From Adiantum capillus-veneris (taxonomy: Eukaryota; Streptophyta; Polypodiopsida; Polypodiales; Pteridaceae): a stretch of 64,000 nt of DNA. Positions 25,184 to 37,100 of the stretch are shown here, piece by piece (the stretch's first letter is position 1; every line of letters begins with the position of its first letter). The notes beneath the pieces were generated by a model that saw only the letters and a list, made by a program, of their open reading frames with translations, searched no databases and was not told where the DNA came from. Location of the stretch: assembly GCA_014529385.2 (NCBI GenBank), contig CM043958.1, positions 81,003,025-81,067,024 of the forward strand. The letters run 5' to 3'. Position numbers and translations under genes: made by a program.

Positions 25184-28100
25184 CTGTAACGTTCAATGAC
25201 GGTTGGTTTCGGGACGGTTGGTTTCGGGTGTAGTGAATCCTTATGCCACTTGTTTGTCACGCGACTCTGCCCTGCACAACTCCTACACTGCACAGGCCCT
25301 TTTCAGTGCGCCGATGATTGAAGATAATTTTCACCTACACGCGGCCCTTTTGTCAGTTACTGGTGTGAGCGACCGTGGGTGTGTCTGTGTATTTACTTTC
25401 AGCAAGAGGTTCTTTTTGTCGGTGTGTTGAGCAGAGTCCTTCCTAGAAAGCTTGAAAAAAATATAAAATATATAAAGTGGGTGCTAGTCCAGTGTGTGCT
25501 CTAGAAAGTGTGGTTTTGATTGGATATGGCAAAAGAAGCTGTATATAACCGTAGGAAACAGGTGGATCTTTCCTCAATGGATGTTGCAAAGATCATCAAA
25601 GAGTGTTTGTCAGAGGATTTTGTTGATGCTCGGAATGCTTAGGAAGGTCAGGAGCCAGCTACTGAAGTGGTTATTCCAATTCAGCAGCTTATAAATCCAA
25701 TTGCATAGTATGCATTGAATGCGGTCATTTTGTTCTTCCCTGGCAAGATGCCCTCGGCACAAGATGTAGGTCAATGGGTTGATTTCCTGTTGAAAAGACA
25801 AGCTGTCCGAGGAGTATATTTTGGTGCCCATGGTTTTTATGAGGTGTTACTGGCAGACATGGAAGCTCGCTCGCAATTATTGGAAATGTGGCCCTTGTTT
25901 TTCAATATGCAAATGACACATGTATTGCCTTGGGCGCTTACTAAAGACTATCAAAGCTTGATACGACATAGGTGCCCAACTAGGGTGGAAATAGTTGATT
26001 TCCACGGAACTTGGAAGCATTTTTTGCCTCTCCTAACTGCTCAGTTGGGCAAAGTGATATGCCCCCCAAACTTGGATACTAATTCCGATAGATTTTGTGT
26101 GTTGTGGGATACGGATACGCCGACGCCGTCAGGAATAACGGTTGACTTTGGTGATCCAATGGTAGGCCTTCGGTAGATGATGTGGTTGATACATATGGGA
26201 ATATGCTTCTTTTTTCTCAGGCAGCTACACGCTTTGGGCTAGGCGTACATTATTGTCACATTTGGAGTTCGCTTGAGCACCTGCTGGCTGTTTTCCTCCT
26301 CATTCCGCCATTGGCCAATAGATGCCATAAATCGCATTGGACTTTATGGGACACTCCTCTTGATGCCATTTCTGCCCGCAGCATTTATGCTTCTCTCATG
26401 CATGAGTCTTGGCTGGCTGATCATTGTAATGTACTATCGTCTTTGTACAAATCTGATCAATGGTGGAGAAAGGCTCTTATTGCAATTTGGAAGTGACACT
26501 TGCCTCTCAAAGAGCGTTTGTTTCTTTGGCGTTGTTTGCTCGGAGTTCTCCCTGTTGGAACTCTCCTTAGCGCACATCGTATCAGCTCTTCTCGTTGTGT
26601 CAGAGGTTCAGCCTATGATGAGACTATCAGATATCTGCTTTGGTATTGTCGCTTCACCAGGGCATTCCTTGACCGCATATCCACTTGTATGCGCCTCCGC
26701 TTTCCCTCAGTAATTTTCCACATACGATTTTGGGTTTTTGGCATTCTCCCAACTTCCCTTCAACATTTGCGGTCTTCTTCAAATGGGTCAGATTTTGGTC
26801 ACTATGGTCTTTGTGGCACCAACGCAATTTTTGCATGTTCCATCAACATGAGGCGGAAACCTTTCCTTCGTTCAAGATTTTGCTTAGGCAATCTTTACAT
26901 GTTGGGACATATACCTCGATATCTTATAGCTCTTCTATGTTTGTTTTTAGAGCTTTCACATCACGGAACACTTTTGTGTTCCTCCCTTTGTATTTGATCT
27001 TTCTGGTGGGTTTTCCTCATTTTGAGGTTTCCCATTTGTAAATTATCCCTAGATAGGAGTGTCTAGAATCCTAGGAAGATTAGTACCGGCAATTTTGTGA
27101 GCTTATTCACAAGACCTGCATGTCCAAACGAGTCCATTAGATTAGGTTTTCCAATTTTGGAACCCTCTTGCATAAATGAATTATACCAGTGTTTTGAGAG
27201 ATGTTACACTACGATGGGCATCTGACATGACATGCATGTAGTTTTAGGTTAGAGGAACCCAACAAGCAATTCCCCGCATCAATTGGATTTCCAAGTTGAC
27301 ACATGTGCAACAGGTCCACCCAGAAACTTTGCCTAGTCAAGTTTATTAATAAATCATTTCAAATAATTTATTTTTTTGACTTTGTCTTCCAAGTTTACCC
27401 TACCTAAGTCTTAAGGGGTTCTTAAGAAGTAACCCTATACTATAAAAGAAGCAGATCAGCCAACGTTTTAGATCATTCATAGCTAGTGCCAGGGATCAGC
27501 CCAGCGTTTTTATAGAGACCAGTCCACTGTTTTTGCACATCAACCCTGGGCGTTTTGAATCCCCATCGCGAGCCCATCCGTGCCGGATCAGTCCTAGCAG
27601 CCAATATTTTCAGTTTTCAGCCCATTCCATCGCCAGAGACATCATGGATTTGCGAACACTGCCTTCCCTGTTGCATTTTGGTCCTTTGGCAACCCATTGA
27701 GCCTCTTCTTGGCCATTCCCTCGCCGCATCGAGTGCTCCCATTGCTGTCCATCATCGGCTCCATCATCACCTGAGTTTTCAGCCCTGCTTTGCACATCAG
27801 ATCGGCTGCGTTTTTGCAGCCAACCTTTAGCCCTTCATTCCTCTCACATCGAGAACGCAAATCAGCCCCAGATCTACCCCTTGGTGGCCATCAGCAACCC
27901 CTCATCGAGGCCGATCCAAAGGTGCATCAAATCAACCCCAAAGGTGCTTCAATTTGAAGAGATACCGTGGCAACATCCCCGATTCGAGTTAGTAGAGTCT
28001 ACATTGAGGTATTGCATGTGTGTACATTAATTTACACAATCAAAAGCAAATACCACATCGGCAACGGTGTGGGGGCCGTCTAAAAGGGTTAGTTTGGACC

Positions 28101-31100
28101 CATCGGGTGTCATTCTCCTTTTCTCTCTCACTCTCTCCCTCTATACATCTCTACCTCTCTCCCTACAAGGAACCATCATTCGAGCTAAGTAGCACCCATT
28201 CAAGTAAGGAAAGAAGTAAAGATTTGTGGAAGCGTAAAGTCTAGATCTTGTCACCATTTAATTCCGCTGGACCTGGAGAAATGGTCGGAACCTATTACAT
28301 TGGGCTACACCTCAGTTGATGGCATATGCCCTGAAAAAAGATCATGATTCCCTTTTCTTAGAGCGGAGACACAATAGATGGAATCTTTATTTAAATTAAA
28401 GGCATTGGGAGTACACTGATAAGGACCATCCATCTGCGTTGCCCCACACTTTTGCATCCTCCTCCGCCTGTTGTTGTGCTCTTTACCATGGTAAAGAGTG
28501 ACTCCGCTCAGGATAAGTATATGTATATTATAGATCAATTCCCACACAATGGACAAGTGGATAAGATAAAAACAAGGCAAAAATGGTTCCTTGCACTGCT
28601 TCTGCGGGCATTTTCAGTTCTTCTCAAAACGATGAAGGGAAGGAAAAGCAAGAATGGAAAATCCAAAAAGGTTGCAATGCCTCATCAACACTATTTTTTC
28701 AAGAAACTAGATAGCTTCAAATTATGCTAGTACTTCGAGTTCTCCTTTCATTTCCACCTCGGTTGCAAAGTCATGGTCGGACATAGTTAGAGGTGGCCCT
28801 TCAGGCATGGATTTTGGCTCGAAATCATGATTTTCTTCCTGTCTACATAGCTAGTATATACATCATGTTTAATGCTCCAATAAAATGCCTTTCTTATAAT
28901 ATCAAAGGCCTTTCCGATCTGAATAAATGGAGGCTTTTTTAACCTACTACAAGGCTATGGCTTCTAGTTTGACCATCATTCTTTCCAATGCATACTTTCA
29001 GTCATTCCTTACCTCATGGCATTCCAATGTTGTTCCAAGGAGAGAGTTCTCCTATGTCGTGTCTCTCTAACTTGCACTGTCAAGATCTCTTAATTTTCTC
29101 CTAACCCTGGTGGTAAATGTGTCACAAATTGATGACGTGGCATTGCAACCCGGACATAGCGATGATGACGTGGATGACTGTACGGACGCCCAGAAAAGGT
29201 GCTGACTGGCTGACGTAGCAGCGTACGGATTCTCTGCATTTTACACTGGCTGCTGACGTGGCATGGCTGTACGGATTTTCGCAAACCGCAAACAACGTTG
29301 GTGCTTTTTACTGGCAGATTTTTAACAAGTTGTTATTGGGAACTCGTTGCTTTTGAGCTTAATGCTTTTGGGGCTCTGCTTTTAGCAACCCTTCTAATCT
29401 TTATAAGTGACCCAAGGGGGCTCACTTCTGAGAGCATCTGGACGCAGAGTCTGAGGGCGAGCACTCGCGGGCAGTTGTAATCAGCTCAAAGATTAATATA
29501 AAAGGAATACCGAAAGGGGCGCGTGTCTCTGGGGCCAATCTCTCTTGGCACGGAACTACGCTGGGCCCTGTCAACTGTTAAATTTGTGAAGTGTTTTGAA
29601 GTGAATCTCTGCAGTGTCGCAACATAATCTTAACTTGGGGTGTCCAAGTTTGTTACAGTGGTATCAGAGCACGGCCGATTTCTCTTCCACCGGGAAATCC
29701 GATCCCTTTTCTTGCGACACCTATGGATTCCGAAAAGAATCAATCAACCTCTTTTGCAAACATTGAGGCAAGAGGAGGCAATACGGCAAATTCAAGAGAT
29801 TTAGCAGAAGACGAGTATGGGCCACCTCGGCCTACACAGTATGAACTTCTAGAGATGCAACGTCGACAACAAGTTGACGAGTGCACAAAGCAGATGCTTC
29901 AGTTTGCTATGGATCCCCAGTTTGCAAAAATTTTGACCTAGCAGTCCATGGCTGAAGTGCATACTCGATGGCAGAAAGCCACTGAACCACCAATCAAACC
30001 GGAAATCAAGAAACCTCCTACTCCAAGGATGTTTACAAAAGAAGAACTTCAAGAGGTGGTTCAGACCTAGATCAGTCAACTTTTGGACACGAGGAATCAA
30101 TCGAAAAAGCAATTGAAGAAGCGCAAGAAGGGGACAGTCAATCTTCTTTTGCATCTGCAAGAAAGCAGAAGAAGCGTGTGCGTTTTGAAGGACTACCCAT
30201 TTCTTCTTCCTCTTCTTCTGACAGTTCTTATAGCTCTTCCGACTCGAGTGAGGAGGACAGAAAGGACTGTTAGGAAATAAGACATAGCTAAATAGATAAT
30301 TGAGTAGATTACTTAATGGAAAGAGACAGATTTATATACACGAGATTATAGAGTAGAGAGAGAGAGAGAGAGAGTACACACGATATACGTGGTTCACCCA
30401 ATGTGGGCTACGTCCATGGGAAAGCAACCACTCAATGGCTTTAGTACTTCAAAACAAGAAGTAGTTTACAAAGGGATTATACCCTTAATGGAGCTCTCGC
30501 CTTGCTTCACTCTCACCACCTCACACTCACCTTGTTGCATCAACTTCACACTATGAAATGTGTGTAGAAATGGCCTCCTTTTATAGGCCAAAAGGGCTGC
30601 CCTCTCTTATGAGAGACAACCATGTGTAGCCGCCCTTGTGCGAATAAGTCCAAATCGGACCCTCCAATCCGCCCATGTGTGGCCGTCCTTGAGAAGACAA
30701 GTCCGCTTTTGAATTCGGCCACCGGCCATTGACTTCCAACCACCGGCCAACCGACCGGTTGTTTTCCGACCACTTTCCGGCCGCCGTCCGGCCATAATAT
30801 TCCGGCGAAAAAAAAAGTCCCTGATTCTTATCCGTGAAAATTTTGGTTTCCAGTGAGTGATTTTCCTTCACGCACGATGGCTTCTCCTCATAATGGGGGC
30901 CTTACAAATGTGCGCTTTTACCACAGAAAATTACAAGGATAAATCAGGCTCCATACTTAACAATCTCCCACTTGGAGACTGATCTCCAAACCAAACCTAT
31001 GACTGCTTTCCATTCTGGCTTCTTATCCTTGAATGCCGATTGAAGATGAGCAAAAGCTCAACTTCTCCTTGTTGACCACCTTTGTAAACATGTCTGCAAG

Positions 31101-34100
31101 ATTTTCACTTGTATGCACCTTTCCTAGCTTTAGTTGTCTCTCTTCCAAAAGAGTGCGTATAAAGTGATATCTCACCTCAATGTGCTTTGTCCTTGAATGA
31201 AAGGCTGAGTTCTTCGCAAGATGGATAGCGCTTTGGCTATCATTGTACAAGACACAATTGTCTTGTTTGAATCCAAGCTCTTCTAAGAATCTGTGAAGCC
31301 ACAGAATTTCTTTGCTTGCCTCCGTCATTGCTACATACTCTGCTTCCGTGGTAGAAAGTGAAACCACTTTCTGCAGCTTTGAAGCCCAACTTACTGCTGT
31401 GCCTCCAACCGTGAACACATAGCCAGTAGTGCTCCTTCGAGTATCTTTGTCACCTGCCATATCTGCATCAGCATACCCTTCTAGAAAAATATCAGTTCCT
31501 CCAAAATACAAAGCATTTGTTGTTGTCCCTTTTAGATACCTAAGTATCCACTTCACAGCTTGCCAATGCTCTTTACCTGGGTTGTCCATGAACCTACTCA
31601 CAACTCCCACTGCATGTGCAATGTCTAGCCTTGTCCAGACCATAGCATACATTAGAGAACCTACCGCTGCAGCATATGGAACTTTAGACATATAGGCTAT
31701 CTCCTCTTGTGTCTTTGGACACATATCCTTCGTTAGTTTAAAATGACCAGCCAAAGGTGTAGAAACTCGTTTTGCATTTTGCATTGCAAACCTTTCTAGT
31801 ACCTTCTTGATGTAATCTTCTTGACATAGCTTTATTGTCTTCTTCGTCCTGTCCCTTGATATTTTCATACCAAGTATCCTCTTTGCAGCACCTAAATCTT
31901 TCATTGAAAAAGATTTGGGCAGCTCCTCTTTTAGGTCTTTGATGTCCTGCATGTTAGTACTTGCAATCAACATGTCATCAACATACAACATTAGGATGAT
32001 GAATTTCCAATCTCCCAAATTCTCCGTGTAGACGTAGTGATCCGAGTTGCATCTTGTGAATCCATGATCCAACATCCATCGATCAAACTTCAAGTACCAT
32101 TGTCTTGATGCTTGCTTTAAACCATACAAGCTCTTCTTTAATCTGCAAACCATTTTCTCCTTATCTTTTACTTCATACCCCTTTGGTTGAAGCATGTAGA
32201 TTTCCTCCTCTAAGTCACTCTGAGGGAATGCTGTATTTACATCCATTTGCTCGAGATTTAGATCATGAGCAGCCACAAGGCTTAAGACAAGCCTAATTGA
32301 GTTTATTTTTACAACAGGAGAAAATATTTCATTGAAGTCAATACCTTTCTTTTGAGAAAAACCTTTTACCATAAGCCTAGACTTGTACCTTTTCTTCCCA
32401 CCTTCTTCTTCCTTTAGCTTGTACACCCATTTGTTTTGAAGTGCCCGCTTACCTTTAGGCAACTCAACCAACTCCCATGTTTGGTTGCGATGTAGTGAGT
32501 CCATCTCCACTTGCATGCTCTTCGTCCATTCTTCTTTGGATTCATGTTGCATAGCTTCTTCATATGATTCCGGCTCTCCAGAATCTGAGATCAAGAGATG
32601 GTTGAAGGAAGGAACAAACCTTTCTGGAGGTCTACTTGCTCTTGTAGATCTTCGGGGAATAGGTTGAGGCTCCTCATTTGGTTGACGTTGTTGCACATTG
32701 TCACCGTTTGCAGTCCTTGAGTCTTCACCGTCCTCAAGCTCCATGTACTCATCACCTGTTTCTTTTGTTTGTTTTCTTTCCAAGTAATCTTTGTACATAT
32801 TTTGTTCGTTAAAAATTACATCCCTACTCCTTAAGATTTTACCATCTTCAAGATTCCATAGGCGATACCCAAAGTCTCCTTCTCCATAGCCAATGAAGAA
32901 ACACTTTTTAGACTTTGCATCTAACTTTGATCTTAAGCTTCTATCTATGTGAATGAAAGCCTCACACCCAAACACTTTGAGAAATGCATAATTCACCGGT
33001 TTACCTGTCCATGCCTCTTCTGGAACTCCGCCATCCAAGGCCGTTGAGGGTGAACGATTGATTAAGTACACAGACGTACTTACAGCTTCCGCCCAAAGCT
33101 CAAGCGGTAGGCCTGCATGTAGCCGCATGCTTCGTGCTCGTTCCATGATTGTCCTGTTCATCCTTTCCGAAATCCCATTTTGTTGAGGTATCCTTGGGGT
33201 TGTCCTTTGCCTCCGAATGCCATTGCTAGCACAAAAGCTTTCAAAAGCTTGGCTGCAATATTCGCCTCCATTGTCGGATCTGAGGCATTTAACCTTGGTA
33301 CCTGTTTCATTCTCCACAAAGGCTTTCCACCTTTGAAATATGGAAAATACATCGGATTTATTCTTCATGACATAAACCCATGTTTTTCTAGTCGCATCGT
33401 CTATGAATGTTACATAGTACAATGAGCCACCAAGTGATGGTGTACTTATAGGACCCCAAACATGAGAATGAACCAACTCAAGTTTTTTATTTTTTCTTTC
33501 ATTTCCTGATTTTTGAAATTTTACCCTCTTTTGTTTACCATAAACACAATCTTCACAGAACTCTAAGTCCACTTCTTTCAAACCTGGTAGAAGCTTCTTT
33601 GTTTGAAGGATTTGCATTCCTTTGACACTCATATACCCAAGTCGGTAGTGCCACACCGCACTGTCAACTTCTGTAGTTGCTGCACAAGCTGAAGGTTGCG
33701 TGCTAACAGTACACAAGAAAAGTGTACCGACTTTTTCACCCTTGGCAACCACCAAAGATCCCTTTGAGATCTTCCACCGTTTGTTTCCGAATGCAATGTT
33801 GTGACCTTCATCGTCCAATTGTCCTATAGAGATCAAATTTTTGCGAAGAGAAGGAACATGCCTAACATCTTTAAGCTTCCATTCATTTCCGTTAGCAGTT
33901 TTGACAGAAACTGTACCTTTGCCGACAATCTCACAAGCTTCATCATCTCCCAAGTATACATACCCAAAATTACCTTTGGTGTAGTCTTGGAAATGTTTCT
34001 TGTGTGGTGTCGCATGGAATGAAGCCCCGGAATCTACTATCCAGGAATTAGACACATTGTCTAATGAGAGAATTAGAGCATCTTGCTCTACTTTACCTGC

Positions 34101-37100
34101 CACATTGGCCTCCAATGTTGGCTTGTTGTCTTGAGACTCTGTCTCCTTCTTCTTCTTGGACCAGCAATCCTTCTTGACGTGGCCCTTCTTGCCGCAGTTC
34201 CAACATTCAAGAACTGACTTTGTGCGTGACTTGCTCCGCCTTGAGCGATCACGACCCTTTTGGTTTTTTAACCTCTCCTTAAGCCTTCCTCTTGTTTCCA
34301 CTGATAGTGCAGCACTTGATGATTCTCCTGTGCTTCTCCTTCGCATTTCCTCCCTTAGGAGAACACCCACAACATCATCAAACTTAAGAGTATTTGTGCC
34401 AGAAATAGAATTACTTACAGCCATCACAAGGCTGTCCCAACTATCCGGTAGAGATGATAGTATAAGGAGAGCTCGCACTTCGTCATCGAAATTGATTTTC
34501 ACTGATCGAAGTTGACTTATGTTTGTGTTAAAGTCATTTAGGTGTTCTGCAACTGAACCATTCTCTGCCATCTTTAGATTGAACAAGCGCTTCATAAGAA
34601 ATACCTTATTGGATGCCGATGGTTTCTCGTAGAAGTCGTCAAGTGACTTCATCAAGTCCTCCGTGGTCTTCATCTCCGAAACATTGAAGGCCACCGTTGA
34701 CGCCAAGCTTAACCGGATTGTTCCCAGTGCCTTTCGATCAAGGACAATCCATGCTTCATCTGCCATTGTTGCGGGCTTCTTCGCAAGACCGCCTAGTGGC
34801 AAATAGAGGTCCTTCTGGTAGAGATAGTCTTCAATCTGCATCTTCCAATGTTGGTAGTTTTTGCCGTTGAACTTCTCAATCTTGAGCTTCCCTTCCTCCG
34901 CCATAACTCCCACTCAATTCAAGGAATCCTTTCCTTGAGATAATTTAGCTACGAGCAAACCTTGCTCTGATACCAGTTGTTAGGAAATAAGACGTAGCTA
35001 AATAGATAATTGAGTAGATTACTTAATGGAAAGAGACAGATTTATATACACGAGATTATAGAGTAGAGAGAGAGAGAGAGAGTACACGTGATATACGTGG
35101 TTCACCCAATGTGGGCTACGTCCACGGGAAAGCAGCCACTCAATGGCTTTAGTACTTCAAAACAAGAAGTAGTTTACAAAGGGATTATACCCTTAATGGA
35201 GCTCCCGCCTTGCTTCACTCTCACCACCTCACACTCACCTTGTTGCATCAACTTCACACTATGAAATGTGTGTAGAAATGGCCTCCTTTTATAGGCCAAA
35301 AGGGCTGCCCTCTCTTATGAGAGATAGCCATGTGTAGCCGCCCTTGTGCGAATAAGTCTAAATCGGACCCTCCAATCCGCCCATGTGTGGCCGCCCTTGA
35401 GAAGACAAGTCCGCTTTTGAATTCGGCCACCGGCCATTGAATTCCGACCACCGGCCACCGGCCAACCGACCGGTTGTTTTCCGACCACTTTCCGGCCGTC
35501 GTTCGGTCATAATATTCCGGCGAAAAAGAATATTCCGACGAAAAAAAAAAGTCCCTGATTCTTGTCCGTGAAAATTTTAGTTTCCGGTGAGTGATTTTCC
35601 TTCACGCACGATGGCTTCTCCTCATAATGGGGGCCTTACAAATGTGCGCTTTTACCACAGAAAATTACAAGGGTAAATCAGGCTCCATACTTAACAAGGA
35701 CAAGAAGCGAAGCAAAACCAAAGCTTTAAAAAGAACAAGAAAAAGGCAAAGAAGCTCAAATTCCGACCAATTTCTGACAGCTCTACGGAGGAGTCATCCT
35801 CTGACAGTTCGGACTTCGACGACCACATGTTTTATGCGAAGAAGAAGCACTACTTTTACAGAGCCAACCAATACGACTTCCTCGAAGATAAGAGCAAGAA
35901 GGCAAAGAAATTCAAAGAGGGTGGACAGTCAATAAAATTTGAATCCTTTTCTGGATTCCGAGATGCTCCAAGGGCTTTGGCCTTCCAGCAGTTTGACATA
36001 GCCTTCTCTGGAGAGCATTACTCAGAGTATTCCAAGATCAAGAGGGCTGCATCGTCTTTAAAAGGAAATGCTCAAACATGGTGGTCCACTCTTCTTCTGA
36101 AGAAAGAAGCCCCAATCAAGTGGTTGAAATTCAAACAACTCTTTATTTCTTCTTGGTTGACCCGAGAGTATGAACAAGATGTAAGAACCCCTTGGAACCA
36201 TCTTCGGATGACCAAGGGAAATTCTTTGGATGCATACTAAGAGAGGTTTTGGAATTCTTTTCTACCGACCTCTTCGTTTAAGAAGGTCACCTTGAAAGAA
36301 CAGATTGAGAGGTTTTGTTGCGGACACCCTACAGAAATACGAGGTTACTGCCTTGAACAAAAGTCTGACTCTATTCAAGAATTAACGGGTCATGCGAAAC
36401 GGGGGTTCTCGATACATTCGGAGAATTTGACCTACCCCACTGATGAAATCTTGACTCAAAGGACCAGACAAACCTCCAACAACAATGAAAATAGAAAGAA
36501 AAAGAATCCCAAGGAAAAGAAAGATATTGTAGCACGGATAGTGTGTCGTGCTCTCTCCAGTGGGTGCTTCTCAGTGCAATGTGCGTGACAATCTCACTCA
36601 AAACAGACTGAAAACAAAGAACAATAGACAACAACTGAGCTCACAGAGACACAACAGCAGACCAGAACATATGACTTGACTATCTCAAAGAACTGATACA
36701 GACTCTGGCGTGGCAGCACACTCAGCTCCAACCCAAGACTCACAGGTACAATGGGGTGTTGAGGCTCAGATGTGCAGGGATGGTGAAGACGTGCTGTGTG
36801 TATAGACTCGCTCCTCCAAACGACGACCCTGGACCATATATCTAGAAGATGATCTCTATGACCCAACAACTACTACTCATGTCCCACCATAAAGAACCAC
36901 CAACGGCTCATAAATGTCAGCCATCTAAGTCTATCTCCAGACTGAGTGGTGATGGTGACCTGGCCACGATGTCCACTAGAACCACCGTCGTACCCCTGCC
37001 ACGTGTCGCTGCCCAGTCAAGAGAGTCCGTCCCGTGTGAACTGGACCAGACCAACCGTACTAACTGTGTGTCCTGTGAGAGTGACACTGTAGCCTGCTAC

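Larger units (their letters stand above)
30268..35696 (-). mobile_element. Full-length Copia LTR retrotransposon (copy B)
   Basis: It has two LTRs (30268-30962 and 34978-35696), a perfect 5-base target duplication AGGAC (30263-30267 and 35697-35701), an exact primer site, a polypurine tract, and one long gag-pol frame. It sits in the gag of the older Ty3 element, in the same orientation as the surrounding FANCJ gene. The LTRs are very similar, with a few substitutions and two short indels, so the insertion is fairly young. Confidence 0.96.

Noticed and set aside
24981-25293. Gly-, Cys/Val- and Pro/His-rich open frames
   Set aside because: They are products of GT repeats and the G run.
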